DNA of 49,564 nucleotides from Clostridiales bacterium (GCA_015056175.1 SVGT01000011.1:1-49564); one strand, 5' to 3'. Counted from the first letter of the stretch, positions 33,510 to 44,625 are shown. Numbers and translations: made by a program. Notes: generated by a model from the letters alone, not told the origin.

Positions 33510-34814
33510 ATGGAACATGTAAGCGTTTCCATGGTGCTTGCCGCACGGGACGAGAGGGCAGATCGGCAGCAGACGTGGCTTCAAAAATACAAACGCCCGC
33601 TGATCTCCTTTACCATGAACATCCCCGGCTCTGAAAAAAGCAATGCGTTGATCCAAAGGGCATTTCAGATCGGCCTGATGCGTGTGGAGAACACGCTTTT
33701 TGCCCACTGCATCCCCGTTTTGGAACGGATGCAAAAGCACGCCGTCACCGGCCCCGAGGCGCTGTGGGCGGTGAATGCGGATGCCGGGGAGCTTAAAAAA
33801 TACATGTGCACGCTGGAGGAAGCAGACCCGCTCGGGCGGCTGCTGGACCTGGACGTGATCGACGGCAACGGCGTGCATCTGAGCCGGGGCAGGGAACGCA
33901 ATTGCATCCTCTGCGGCGGCCCGGTACGCATCTGCGGCCGCAGCCGCGCCCACAGCGCGGAGGACTTGTTTGCAAGGGTAACGCAGATCCTGACCAGGGC
34001 GCTTTCGTATCCTGCCTGCGTGGCACAGCTTGCAAGGCGCGCACTGATTATGGAGGCGGAGGTCACGCCCAAGCCCGGGTTGGTGGACAAAAGAAACAGC
34101 GGCGCACACCGGGACATGACCCTTGCGGATTTTTACAAAAGCGCGGACTTGCTGGAACCCTATTTTGCGGACGCTGCACGCCTTGGCATGGAGCATGCGG
34201 GGGCGGATGCGCTGCAAAGGCGGGGAAGGCAGGCGGAGGAAGCGATGCTTTCTGCCGTCGGCGTCAATACCCACAAGGGCGCTGTCTTTTCTCTGGGCAT
34301 TTTGTGCTATGCGGGGGGAAAGCTGGGCCGGGGCGCTGCGGCGGAGGCGGTTCTTTTAGAGGGTGCGGCGCTTGGAACGCATTACCTTCATCAGCTGAAA
34401 GCGCATAACCCCATGCAGACGGGCGGCGAAAAGCAGTATGCCATCATGCGCCTTCCCGGCGCACGGGGCGAGGCGGCGGCGGGCTTCCCGTCGGTATCCC
34501 GCATGGCGCTTCCCGTGTATCAAAATGCCCTGCGTGCGGGGAAAAGCCATAACGATGCGGCGCTTTGTGCCCTTATGCACCTGATGGCCCGTGTGCCGGA
34601 CAGCAATGTTTTGCGCCGGGGCGGGGAAGAGGGGCTTGCGTATATGCGTGCCCGGGCGGAAAAGCTGATCGCGGACGGGATCACCCATCAGGCGCTGATC
34701 GATTTTGATCAGGACATGATCGCCCGGAACCTGAGCGCGGGCGGCTGTGCGGATCTGCTGGCCGTCACGCTGTTTTTGCACCTGCTTTGCGAAGAAAACT
34801 CTGGGGAGGCTTGA
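33510..34814 (+). CDS. citXG: CitX-CitG fusion for lyase prosthetic group synthesis and transfer
   Basis: A 434-residue bifunctional protein. Residues 1 to about 165 are CitX (holo-carrier synthase), ending in RNCILCGGPVRICGRSRAH with the family Cys pair. About 175-434 are CitG (triphosphoribosyl-dephospho-CoA synthase), with EAEVTPKPGLVDKRNSGAH followed by DM, and VGVNTHKGAVFSLG. It makes the prosthetic group from ATP and dephospho-CoA and loads it on CitD. The start ATG at 33510 is after GAGGCGGG, seven bases past the regulator's stop; earlier in-frame starts overlap the regulator. Such fusions are known in other bacteria. Confidence 0.93.
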   Translation: MEHVSVSMVLAARDERADRQQTWLQKYKRPLISFTMNIPGSEKSNALIQRAFQIGLMRVENTLFAHCIPVLERMQKHAVTGPEALWAVNADAGELKKYMCTLEEADPLGRLLDLDVIDGNGVHLSRGRERNCILCGGPVRICGRSRAHSAEDLFARVTQILTRALSYPACVAQLARRALIMEAEVTPKPGLVDKRNSGAHRDMTLADFYKSADLLEPYFADAARLGMEHAGADALQRRGRQAEEAMLSAVGVNTHKGAVFSLGILCYAGGKLGRGAAAEAVLLEGAALGTHYLHQLKAHNPMQTGGEKQYAIMRLPGARGEAAAGFPSVSRMALPVYQNALRAGKSHNDAALCALMHLMARVPDSNVLRRGGEEGLAYMRARAEKLIADGITHQALIDFDQDMIARNLSAGGCADLLAVTLFLHLLCEENSGEA

Positions 34815-34817
34815 CCG

Positions 34818-35105
34818 ATGGAACGGAAACTGCATTTCAATTTTTTCCAGAATAAGGAATGCGAATATTTCCCCTGCCACGAGGGCATTGCGGAAGAAGA
34901 ATTCAGTTGTCTGTTTTGCTACTGCCCGCTCTATGCGCTGGGCAGGAAGTGCGGCGGCAACTGCACCTACACCGAATACGGCTACAAGGACTGCACCAAT
35001 TGCCTGGTGCCCCACAAAAGGGAAAACTACCTGCGCATCATTTCTAGGTACGAGGAGATCATGGAGATCGTCAAGGAAAACGACAGGCGCGGGCAGGAAA
35101 AATAA
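34818..35105 (+). CDS. Cysteine-rich small domain protein
   Basis: A 95-residue protein with nine Cys: NKECEYFPCH, SCLFCYCPLY, KCGGNC and DCTNCLVPH. It belongs to the small family of cysteine-rich proteins thought to bind metal (zinc or Fe-S), whose role is not known. It starts three bases after citXG and closes the operon, so it is co-expressed with the [4Fe-4S] hydratase and the lyase; a part in metal or cluster handling is a guess. The C-terminus is a charged helix. Confidence 0.8.
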   Translation: MERKLHFNFFQNKECEYFPCHEGIAEEEFSCLFCYCPLYALGRKCGGNCTYTEYGYKDCTNCLVPHKRENYLRIISRYEEIMEIVKENDRRGQEK

Positions 35106-35115
35106 ATACATCTTC

Positions 35116-35149
35116 AGGCCGCAGGCATATGCCCTGCGGCTGCTTTTTT
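35116..35149 (+). terminator. Terminator of the citramalate operon
   Basis: Stem GCCGCAGG / CCTGCGGC with a 7-base centre, followed by TGCTTTTTT. Confidence 0.88.
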
Positions 35150-35252
35150 GCTGCCATCATGAGGACGCAATGTACAGGCAGAATGTGCGTTGGGAGGTTT
35201 TGCACAAAAATAATTTTGTCCCGGAGATTGATGAAAAGGCGGCTTTCTGCCC

Positions 35253-35281
35253 TTGAAATACGGGGAGTGATATAGTATAAT
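35253..35281 (+). promoter_or_regulatory. Promoter of the ATP synthase operon
   Basis: TTGAAA (35253-35258), a 17-base spacer, TATAAT (35276-35281), about 25 bases before the first gene. Confidence 0.8.
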
Positions 35282-35306
35282 GCATACTGGCTGAGGTGTA
35301 TATAAT

Positions 35307-35570
35307 ATGAAAGATTTAAACATGCTGGTTTGGCTGACTCAGCTGGGTTTGAGCGTGGCTACGCCCATGGCGATCTTTACACTGCTGGGCCTCTGGCTGA
35401 AAAACAGGTTCCAACTGGGCGCGTGGGTGATCGTGGTGTTTTGCGTGATCGGCCTTGTCTGCGCGGCGGACAGCTTCCGCCATACGCTGCGCGCCATGGA
35501 GCTGATGGCTGCATCCGGCAGAAAAAAGCAAAACGATCCGCCGCCTGTTTCGTTCAACGATCACGAATAG
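35307..35570 (+). CDS. atpZ: AtpZ-like ATP synthase accessory protein
   Basis: An 87-residue protein with two membrane helices (LTQLGLSVATPMAIFTLLG and AWVIVVFCVIGLVCA) and a polar tail. Size, topology and position as first gene of the atp operon fit AtpZ/AtpQ, a small protein that has been linked to cation (Mg2+/Ca2+ or Na+) supply of the Fo motor. The helix hairpin motif is weakly conserved, so the call rests mostly on context. The ribosome binding site is poor (GAGGTG far upstream). Confidence 0.75.
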   Translation: MKDLNMLVWLTQLGLSVATPMAIFTLLGLWLKNRFQLGAWVIVVFCVIGLVCAADSFRHTLRAMELMAASGRKKQNDPPPVSFNDHE

Positions 35571-35586
35571 GGCGCAAGGAGGTACA

Positions 35587-35991
35587 ATGGAATCCCGTAA
35601 AATCGTATATCGGGAGACGGGCGTGGTGGCCCTGGGCCAGCTGATCTGCCTGCTCCTGATGCTTGGCGTATTTGCGCTGCTTGGGTATTTTGATAAAACG
35701 GTGCTTCTGGGCGGCCTGCTTGGCGCAGTGCTGGCCACGGGCAATTTCTTCTTTATGGCGGTGAGCGCCACGCTGGCTTCCGATAAGGCTGTCAACCAGG
35801 ACGTTAAGGGCGGCACGGCGCTGATGAAGGCATCCTACTTTTTGCGCCTGGGCGTGATCTTTATTCTGCTGTTTGCCGGCGTCAAAAGCGGGCTGTGCAA
35901 CGCCCTGGCATCCGTCATTCCCCTGGCGCTGACCCGCATCATTATCACGGTGAGCGAATTTTTCAGAAAGTCGAAAGAGGAAAAAGTATGA
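35587..35991 (+). CDS. atpI: ATP synthase protein I-like
   Basis: A 134-residue protein with four membrane helices and a basic C-terminus (FFRKSKEEKV). It lies between atpZ and atpB; this size and place match AtpI, which helps assemble the c-ring in some sodium-type ATP synthases. Key hydrophobic blocks are GQLICLLLMLGVFALLGYF and LLGAVLATGNFFFMAV. AAGGAGG precedes the ATG; its stop overlaps the atpB start (ATGA). Confidence 0.8.
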   Translation: MESRKIVYRETGVVALGQLICLLLMLGVFALLGYFDKTVLLGGLLGAVLATGNFFFMAVSATLASDKAVNQDVKGGTALMKASYFLRLGVIFILLFAGVKSGLCNALASVIPLALTRIIITVSEFFRKSKEEKV

Positions 35992-36887
35992 ATGTAAATG
36001 TTGAAGGTGCATTTGTATATTTTACCATTCCAATCCTTGGCGGTATTCCCATCAGCCAGACCACGGTGAGCATGCTGCTGGTTACGCTCCTGCTGGTGAC
36101 GGCCGCTGTCAAGCTTGGCAAAAACCTGCAAAAGCGCCCGGGCAAGGTACAGGTGATGGTGGAAAAGGTGATCACCATGCTCTATACCATGGTGGGGGAT
36201 TCCATGGGGCAGCATAATCTGCACTGGGCGCCCTTCATCGGCACCATTTTTGCATGCAGCATCTGCGGCACCTTCATCGGCCTGACCGGCTTTTTCCGCT
36301 CGGTAACGGCGGATCTGAGCTGCACCATGGTCTGGTCCGTGATGGTATCCGTGATCATCTGGTACATCAACATCAAGCGCAACGGGCTGAAAAACTGGCT
36401 CAAGGGCTTTACCGAGCCCATCGCCGTGATGACGCCCATGAACATCATCAGTGAAATTGCCCAGCCCGCCTCCATGGCCTTCCGTCACTTTGGCAACGTG
36501 GCCGGCGGCGGCGTGATCACCAGCATCATTTACACGGCGTTCACCATGGTATCCGCGCTGATCCTCAACGCCATTTCCGCAAGCGGCGTGCTGGTGGGCA
36601 TCGTGCTGATGGCGGCGGGCGCTGCGCTGCTCGTTTGGTGGAAAACCAAAAAGCGCAAGCTGATTGTGCTGATCGGAGGTCTGGTAAGCGCGGCGCTTGG
36701 GCTGTTTGGTATCCTGGAAGCTGCCGGCATTCTGGCGGGCGTGCCCGTACTGGCGCTGGGTGTTCCCGCTGTGCTCAGCTGCTACTTTGATCTGTTCTCC
36801 GGCTTTGTTCAGGCGTACGTGTTCACGCTGCTGACGATGACCTACATCGCAGGCGCCTGCCCGCCCCCGGAAGAAGCAAACGCGTAA
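35988..36887 (+). CDS. atpB: ATP synthase Fo subunit a, with a long insertion
   Basis: A 299-residue stator channel subunit. The essential Arg is Arg166 in SMAFRHFGN, and the conserved Gln is Gln275 in FVQAYVFTLLT. In E. coli the matching Arg210 and Gln252 are 42 residues apart; here the gap is 109. The extra part, about residues 192-258, is hydrophobic with a basic turn (WWKTKKRK, 217-224) and could form one more pair of membrane helices. Otherwise colinear with the family, with an early VEKVITMLYTMVGDSMG. The ATG overlaps the atpI stop. Translocates the coupling ion against the c-ring. Confidence 0.94.
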   Translation: MNVNVEGAFVYFTIPILGGIPISQTTVSMLLVTLLLVTAAVKLGKNLQKRPGKVQVMVEKVITMLYTMVGDSMGQHNLHWAPFIGTIFACSICGTFIGLTGFFRSVTADLSCTMVWSVMVSVIIWYINIKRNGLKNWLKGFTEPIAVMTPMNIISEIAQPASMAFRHFGNVAGGGVITSIIYTAFTMVSALILNAISASGVLVGIVLMAAGAALLVWWKTKKRKLIVLIGGLVSAALGLFGILEAAGILAGVPVLALGVPAVLSCYFDLFSGFVQAYVFTLLTMTYIAGACPPPEEANA

Positions 36888-36909
36888 ATTATGGAAGAAA
36901 CATACATAA

Positions 36910-37176
<267 letters not shown>

Positions 37177-37208
37177 GAAAAAACAAATTATATATCAGGA
37201 GGATTTGA

Positions 37209-37466
<258 letters not shown>

Positions 37467-37496
37467 TTCCTTCATAACGCGATAGGAGTGAATGAC

Positions 37497-38003
37497 GTGG
37501 GATATTTTGAAAGCTTTATCGGCGTCAACTTCTGGACGGCGCTGTTCGTGCTTCTCAACACGCTGCTGATCTTCTTTGTGGCAAAGAAGTTCCTGGTAGT
37601 TCCTGTGCACAAGATGATCACGGACCGTCAGAAGGAAATTGACGATATGTACGAAAATGCCGGCAAGGCCGAAAAGGAAGCCGGCGACATGAAAAAGGAA
37701 TACCAGCAGCTGCTCTCCGACGCCCAGCAGACGGGCGAACGCATGGTGAAGGAAGCGGCAAAGCGCGGCGCCCAGCGGGAGGAAGAAATTGTCCGCAAGG
37801 CCAACGAGGAAGCCGCCCAGATCATCACCAAGGCGGAAAACGACGCCCTTCTTGAAAAGAAGAAGGCCATCAACGACGCCAAGGACGAGATCTCCGGCAT
37901 CGCCATGGCCATCGCCGAAAAGGTGGTCTTGCGCGAACTGAACGAAAAGGACCATCAGGATCTGGTGGACCGCTTCATTGACGAATTGGGTGATAACAAA
38001 TGA
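37497..38003 (+). CDS. atpF: ATP synthase Fo subunit b
   Basis: A 168-residue stator stalk subunit: one N-terminal helix (FWTALFVLLNTLLIFFVAKKF) followed by a long Lys/Glu/Ala-rich coiled coil. I place the start at the GTG at 37497, eight bases after AGGAG; the GTG at 37488 overlaps that site. DRQKEIDDMYENAGKAEKEA is the typical start of the stalk. It overlaps atpH by four bases (ATGA). Only one b gene is present. Confidence 0.94.
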   Translation: MGYFESFIGVNFWTALFVLLNTLLIFFVAKKFLVVPVHKMITDRQKEIDDMYENAGKAEKEAGDMKKEYQQLLSDAQQTGERMVKEAAKRGAQREEEIVRKANEEAAQIITKAENDALLEKKKAINDAKDEISGIAMAIAEKVVLRELNEKDHQDLVDRFIDELGDNK

Positions 38004-38539
38004 CCCAGACTGCAAATGTGTATGCCAGGGCGCTCTATGAACTGTGCGCGGAAAGCAATTGCTGCGACCGCGTGCTGGAGCAGCTTCGGGCGCTTGAAAA
38101 TGTGTTTGCGCAAAACAGCGATTACGTGCGCCTCCTTTCCGCCCCTAACCTTTCCAAGGAGGAAAGGGTAAATGCGCTGGACGAGGTGCTGCGCAACCGG
38201 GTGGATGAGTATGTGCTCAGCACGCTCAAGCTCCTTACCGAAAAGGGCGCGGCAAAGGAAATTGCCTCCGTGTGCCGGGATTTCCGTACGCTGTACAATG
38301 AGGATCACGGCATTTTACCCGTCACCGCGCTGACGGCCGTTGCGCTCAGCGATGCGCAGAAGCAAAAACTGCAGGAAAAGCTGTGCCGGATCACCGGCAA
38401 GCAGGTGGAGCTGGAAAACAAAGTGGAGAAGGACCTTCTCGGCGGCGTGAAGCTCCGCTACGACGGCACGCAGGTGGACGATACGGTGCGCAGGCATCTG
38501 GATGCGGTGCGCACGATGCTCCAAAATACCATGCTCTGA
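38000..38539 (+). CDS. atpH: ATP synthase F1 subunit delta
   Basis: A 179-residue peripheral stalk subunit. NVYARALYELC at the N-terminus and the end block LLGGVKLRYDGTQVDDTVRRHL are typical of the OSCP/delta family. It links subunit b to the top of the alpha3beta3 head. ATG overlaps the atpF stop. Confidence 0.95.
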   Translation: MTQTANVYARALYELCAESNCCDRVLEQLRALENVFAQNSDYVRLLSAPNLSKEERVNALDEVLRNRVDEYVLSTLKLLTEKGAAKEIASVCRDFRTLYNEDHGILPVTALTAVALSDAQKQKLQEKLCRITGKQVELENKVEKDLLGGVKLRYDGTQVDDTVRRHLDAVRTMLQNTML

Positions 38540-38560
38540 TGGGAGAAAGCAGGAATATTT

Positions 38561-40075
38561 ATGGAACTTAGACCTGATGAGATCACCAGAATCATCAAAG
38601 AACAGATCAAGCATTATGAAAACAAGCTGGAAACCAGCCAGACCGGTACGGTCATCCTGGTGGGCGACGGCATCGCCCGCGTTTCCGGTCTGGATAAGTG
38701 CATGGCCGGCGAACTGATCGAGTTTGCCAACGGTTCCTTTGGCATGGCCCAGAACCTGGAGGAGGATACCGTATCCATCGTTATTCTGGGCACCGACCAG
38801 GGCATCCGCGAGGGCGATACGGTCAAGCGTACCGGCCGCGTGGTATCCGTGCCCGTGGGCGAAAAGCTGATCGGCCGTGTGGTCAACGCCCTGGGCCAGC
38901 CCATCGACGGCAAGGGCCCCATCGAGGCGGCGGGCTATGAGCCCATCGAAAAGAACGCCCCCGGCATCATCGCCCGCCAGCACGTGGATACCCCCCTGCA
39001 GACGGGTATCAAGGCCATCGACTCCATGATCCCCATCGGCCGCGGTCAGCGCGAACTGATCATCGGCGACAGGCAGACGGGTAAAACCACCATCGCCACC
39101 GATACCATCCTCAACCAGAAGGGCAAGGATGTGATCTGTATTTACGTGGCCATCGGCCAGAAGCGTTCCACGGTGGCGCAGGTGGTGGAAAACCTTTCCC
39201 GCGGCGGCGCCATGAACTACACCATCGTGGTTTCCGCAACGGCCAGCGAGCTGGCGCCCATGCAGTATATTGCCCCCTATACCGGCTGCACCATGGGCGA
39301 ATACTTCATGCATCAGGGCAAGGACGTGCTGGTGATCTACGACGATCTGAGCAAGCATGCCGTGGCCTACCGCGCCATTTCCCTTTTGATCCGCCGTCCT
39401 CCGGGCCGTGAAGCCTATCCCGGCGACGTGTTCTACCTGCACTCCAGACTGCTGGAGCGCGCGGCGCGTATGAACGATAAGCTGGGCGGCGGCAGCCTGA
39501 CGGCGCTGCCCATTATCGAAACCCAGGCGGGCGACGTATCCGCCTACATTCCCACCAACGTGATTTCCATCACCGACGGCCAGATCTTCCTGGAGAGCGA
39601 ACTGTTCAACTCCGGCATCATGCCCGCCGTGAACCCCGGCATCTCCGTCAGCCGCGTGGGCGGCGACGCCCAGATCAAGGCCATGAAGAAGGTGGCCGGC
39701 TCCCTCAAGCTCCTCTACTCCCAGTACCGCGAATTGCAGTCCTTTGCCCAGTTCGGCTCCGATCTGGACGCGGATACGAAAGCCCGCCTCAACCTGGGCG
39801 CCCGCATCGTGGAGGTGCTCAAGCAGAAGAACGAATCTCCCGTGGACGTGGCCCATCAGGTGTGCATCATTTACGCCGTGGTTCATGGCTATCTGAACGA
39901 CGTGGAGATCGAAAAGATTCCCGAGTTTGAGAAGCGTCTGTACGAGCATATGGAAAATGCCCACGGCGATACGCTCAAGGCGATCCGCGAAACGGGCAAG
40001 CTGGAAAAGGACGTGGAAGAGGGCATCAAGCTGGGTATTGCCGAAATCAAGGCGGAATTTGCGCCTGCAAAGTAA
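38561..40075 (+). CDS. atpA: ATP synthase F1 subunit alpha
   Basis: A 504-residue, full-length alpha subunit. Walker A is [27 protein letters not shown] includes the Walker B region; [19 protein letters not shown] is the family signature. The N-terminal beta barrel carries GIARVSGL. Forms non-catalytic sites of the hexamer. GGGAG precedes the ATG, 21 bases after atpH. Confidence 0.98.
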   Translation: MELRPDEITRIIKEQIKHYENKLETSQTGTVILVGDGIARVSGLDKCMAGELIEFANGSFGMAQNLEEDTVSIVILGTDQGIREGDTVKRTGRVVSVPVGEKLIGRVVNALGQPIDGKGPIEAAGYEPIEKNAPGIIARQHVDTPLQTGIKAIDSMIPIGRGQRELIIGDRQTGKTTIATDTILNQKGKDVICIYVAIGQKRSTVAQVVENLSRGGAMNYTIVVSATASELAPMQYIAPYTGCTMGEYFMHQGKDVLVIYDDLSKHAVAYRAISLLIRRPPGREAYPGDVFYLHSRLLERAARMNDKLGGGSLTALPIIETQAGDVSAYIPTNVISITDGQIFLESELFNSGIMPAVNPGISVSRVGGDAQIKAMKKVAGSLKLLYSQYRELQSFAQFGSDLDADTKARLNLGARIVEVLKQKNESPVDVAHQVCIIYAVVHGYLNDVEIEKIPEFEKRLYEHMENAHGDTLKAIRETGKLEKDVEEGIKLGIAEIKAEFAPAK

Positions 40076-40089
40076 ACAGGAGGTAGAGC

Positions 40090-40938
40090 ATGGCCCAAGT
40101 TTCCGCAAAAGAAATCAAAAACCGGATCCGCAGCATGGAAAGCACCAAGCAGATCACCAAGGCCATGGAAATGGTGGCTGCATCCAAGCTGCGCCGGGCG
40201 CAGATGCAGGTGGCGCATTCCCGTCCCTACTTTGAGATCCTGCGCGACGTGATCCGGGATATCGTCAGTCATAACACGGAAAAATCGCTGCCCTATTTTG
40301 AAAGCGTGCGCAAGGGCGAAATGAAAACGGCCTGCATCGTCATCGCGGGCGACCGCGGTCTGGCAGGCGGCTATAACAGCAACATTCTCAAAAAATGCAT
40401 GGAGGAAATTCAGGAGGGCGACGCCGCCGTGCTGCCCATCGGCAAAAAGGCGCTGGACTTTTTCCGGGCGCGGAATGTGCCCCTGATCAGCGAAAGCTAC
40501 CCCCAGGCAGAGGATGTATGCGTCAGCGATTGCTTTACACTGGCAAAGCAATTGTGCAAGGCCTTCAAGGACGGGGAATATTCCCGCATCCTGATCGGCT
40601 ACACCCGCTTTGTATCCGTGCTTTCCCAGGTGCCTGTCACCATGCCCCTGCTGCCCCTGGAAAAGGAAGAGAACGTGCAAAGCGCCTCCGCGGCCGACGT
40701 GCTCTATGAGCCCGGCAGCGAAGAGGTGTTTGAAACCATCATCCCGGAATATCTGGGCGGCATCATTTACGGCGCACTGTGCGAGTGCCGCGCGGCCGAG
40801 CAGGCTGCCCGCCGCACTGCCATGGACAGCGCCACCCAGAACGCGGATGAAATGATCGCAGAACTGAGCCTGAAATTCAACCAGGCCCGCCAGGCCGCCA
40901 TCACCCAGGAGATCACGGAGATCGTGGCAGGCAGCTAA
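40090..40938 (+). CDS. atpG: ATP synthase F1 subunit gamma
   Basis: A 282-residue central shaft subunit. Terminal helices are typical: AKEIKNRIRSMESTKQITKA with MEMVAASKLRRAQ, and at the end MDSATQNADEMIAELSLKFN with ARQAAITQEITEI. GDRGLAGGYN lies in the Rossmann-like middle domain. AGGAGG precedes the ATG. Confidence 0.98.
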   Translation: MAQVSAKEIKNRIRSMESTKQITKAMEMVAASKLRRAQMQVAHSRPYFEILRDVIRDIVSHNTEKSLPYFESVRKGEMKTACIVIAGDRGLAGGYNSNILKKCMEEIQEGDAAVLPIGKKALDFFRARNVPLISESYPQAEDVCVSDCFTLAKQLCKAFKDGEYSRILIGYTRFVSVLSQVPVTMPLLPLEKEENVQSASAADVLYEPGSEEVFETIIPEYLGGIIYGALCECRAAEQAARRTAMDSATQNADEMIAELSLKFNQARQAAITQEITEIVAGS

Positions 40939-40956
40939 ACTAACCAAAGGAGTTGA

Positions 40957-42779
<1,823 letters not shown>

Positions 42780-42787
42780 TCTTTTCA

Positions 42788-42811
42788 CCCCGCCGCAAAG
42801 CGGGGTTTTTG
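42788..42811 (+). terminator. Terminator of the atp operon
   Basis: Stem CCCCGC / GCGGGG with a 6-base loop and five T. Confidence 0.9.
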
Positions 42812-42839
42812 CTATCCGGGAGCATGAAGGAGGAATCTG

Positions 42840-43826
42840 ATGCCTGTCCGCATCGTGAGAAACGATATTGCCCAAATGCATGCCGACGCCATCGTCAACG
42901 CAGCCAATGCCCAGCTTTCCGCGGGCGGCGGCGTATGTGGCGCGCTGCATGCGGCGGCCGGCCCCGGTCTCTTGCAGAAATGCATGTCCCTTCACGGCTG
43001 CAAAACTGGTCAGGTGAAGGTGACAGGCGGCTACAACCTGCACTGCAAATACGTGATCCACGCCGTGGGGCCTGTATGGCAGGGTGGCAGCAGGGGGGAG
43101 AGGGAACTGCTTGCCTCCTGCTACCGTCAGGCGCTTGCAAAAGCGCAGGAGCTGGGTTGCCGCTCCATTGCTTTTCCCATATTGTCCAGCGGCATCTACG
43201 GCTATCCCAAAGCGGAGGCGCTGCAGGTGGCCATGGAGGAGATCGGCGCGTTCCTCATGGCGCAGGATATGCAGGTAGATCTGGTGGTCTACACCCGGGA
43301 GAGCGTGGAGATCGGAAGTAAGTTGTTTGCAGATATCCGCCAGTATATTGACGATCATTATGTGGCCGCGCATCCGGACGTAATGCGCAGGCCAGATCCG
43401 CCGCACATGATGGAAAGCGTCGCCTGCATGCCTGCGCCCTGCGCCGCGCTGGATCTGGAGGAGGAGCTTTTGCACCTGGACGAAAGCTTTTCTCAGGCCG
43501 TGCTGCGTTTGATCGGCGAAAAGGGCATGACCAACGCCCAATGCTACAAAAAGGCCAACCTAGACCGCAAGCATTTTTCAAAGATTCAAAACGACGTGCA
43601 CTACAAGCCCAAAAAGACCACCGCGCTGGCCCTTGCCGTGGCGCTGGAGCTGAGCCTGGATGAAACCAAGGCGCTGCTCCAAAAGGCGGGGCTCGCCATC
43701 AGCCACAGCGACGTGTTTGACGTGATCGTGGAATTCTTCATCCGGCAGGAGAAGTACGATATTTTCGTCATCAACGAGGCGCTGTTTTTGCACGATCAGC
43801 CCATGCTTGGCAGCGTACTGCTGTAA
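42840..43826 (+). CDS. Macro-domain protein with C-terminal helical domain
   Basis: A 328-residue protein. Residues 1 to about 175 are a macro domain (ADP-ribose binding or hydrolysis), with DAIVNAANAQLSAGGGV, GYNLHCKYVIHAVGP and FPILSSGIYGYP as ligand-loop blocks. About 225-328 form a second, helical domain (DRKHFSKIQNDVHYKPKK, TTALALAVALELSLDETKALL) that resembles an XRE-like helix-turn-helix. Similar two-domain proteins occur in other Firmicutes. Probable ADP-ribosyl or O-acetyl-ADP-ribose sensing/removal; no ADP-ribosyltransferase is seen nearby. AGGAGG precedes the ATG. Confidence 0.88.
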   Translation: MPVRIVRNDIAQMHADAIVNAANAQLSAGGGVCGALHAAAGPGLLQKCMSLHGCKTGQVKVTGGYNLHCKYVIHAVGPVWQGGSRGERELLASCYRQALAKAQELGCRSIAFPILSSGIYGYPKAEALQVAMEEIGAFLMAQDMQVDLVVYTRESVEIGSKLFADIRQYIDDHYVAAHPDVMRRPDPPHMMESVACMPAPCAALDLEEELLHLDESFSQAVLRLIGEKGMTNAQCYKKANLDRKHFSKIQNDVHYKPKKTTALALAVALELSLDETKALLQKAGLAISHSDVFDVIVEFFIRQEKYDIFVINEALFLHDQPMLGSVLL

Positions 43827-43860
43827 AAAATGTCGCATGCCGGGCGACCAAACGCAGCCT

Positions 43861-43917
43861 AAAACCTCCTATGATGGATATGTCCCATACAGGACAGAAA
43901 ACATCTTTGGAGGTTTT
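43861..43917 (+). promoter_or_regulatory. Leader hairpin that covers the ribosome binding site of the VWA gene
   Basis: AAAACCTCC (43861-43869) is a perfect complement of GGAGGTTTT (43909-43917), which contains the Shine-Dalgarno sequence for the ATG at 43922. Inside it, GATG (43873-43876) pairs with CATC (43902-43905) and TGTCC (43881-43885) with GGACA (43892-43896). The result is one long interrupted stem that would block translation until opened. Confidence 0.6.
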
Positions 43918-43921
43918 TGAT

Positions 43922-44581
43922 ATGAAAAGGAATCTGACGGAACTGGTGTTCATCCTGGACAAAAGCGGTTCCATGGCAGGCCTGGAAAAGGACACCGTGG
44001 GCGGCTTTAACGCGCTGATTGAAAAGCAGAAAAGGGAAGAAGGGGAGGCGCTGGTATCCACCGTGCTCTTCAGCAGCGATTCTCTGGTGCTGCACGACCG
44101 GGTGCCTGTATGTCAGGTGCGCCCGATGACGGACAGGGACTACGTCCCCTTTGGCAATACCGCATTGCTGGACGCGGTGGGAAGCGCCATCCGACACATC
44201 GGCAACGTGCACAGGTATGCCCGGGAGGAGGACGTGCCGGAGCATACGCTCTTTGTCATCACCACCGACGGCATGGAAAACGCCAGCCGCCGCTATACCT
44301 GGGAAAAAGTGAAAGCCATGATCGAAAGGCAGAAGGAAAAATACGGCTGGGAGTTTCTGTTCCTGGGCGCCAATATGGATGCGGCGCTGACGGCGGGGGA
44401 GCTGGGCATCGGCAAAGACCGGGCGGTGCGCTACGAAAGCGATCCTGAGGGGACGAAGCTGAATTACGAAACGCTGGAGTGCGCCGTTACGCAGGTGCGC
44501 TCCTGCGGCGGCATCTCTCCCGATTGGGCTGCGCCCATCGAACGGGACATGAAGCGTCGGAAAGTCGGGAAAACTGTATAA
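43922..44581 (+). CDS. von Willebrand factor A domain protein
   Basis: A 219-residue cytoplasmic VWA protein (TerY/YegL-like). The metal-ion-dependent adhesion site is complete: DKSGSM at about residues 12-17, the Thr in FGNTALLDAVG and the Asp in ITTDGMENAS. There is no signal peptide. The start at 43922 is eight bases after GGAGG, and that site is sequestered in a leader hairpin. It lies 95 bases after the macro-domain gene on the same strand, so the two may form a module. VWA proteins of this kind bind partners through a metal; the partner is unknown. Confidence 0.88.
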   Translation: MKRNLTELVFILDKSGSMAGLEKDTVGGFNALIEKQKREEGEALVSTVLFSSDSLVLHDRVPVCQVRPMTDRDYVPFGNTALLDAVGSAIRHIGNVHRYAREEDVPEHTLFVITTDGMENASRRYTWEKVKAMIERQKEKYGWEFLFLGANMDAALTAGELGIGKDRAVRYESDPEGTKLNYETLECAVTQVRSCGGISPDWAAPIERDMKRRKVGKTV

Positions 44582-44625
44582 AATCCCCAAAATGCATAAA
44601 ATTTTGTCTGAAATGAAAAATATAC

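Noticed and set aside
42840-44581. Macro plus VWA genes as an anti-phage defence or tellurium resistance locus
   Set aside because: No nuclease, ATPase, toxin, ADP-ribosyltransferase or TerD-type gene is nearby; the evidence supports only a two-gene neighbourhood.
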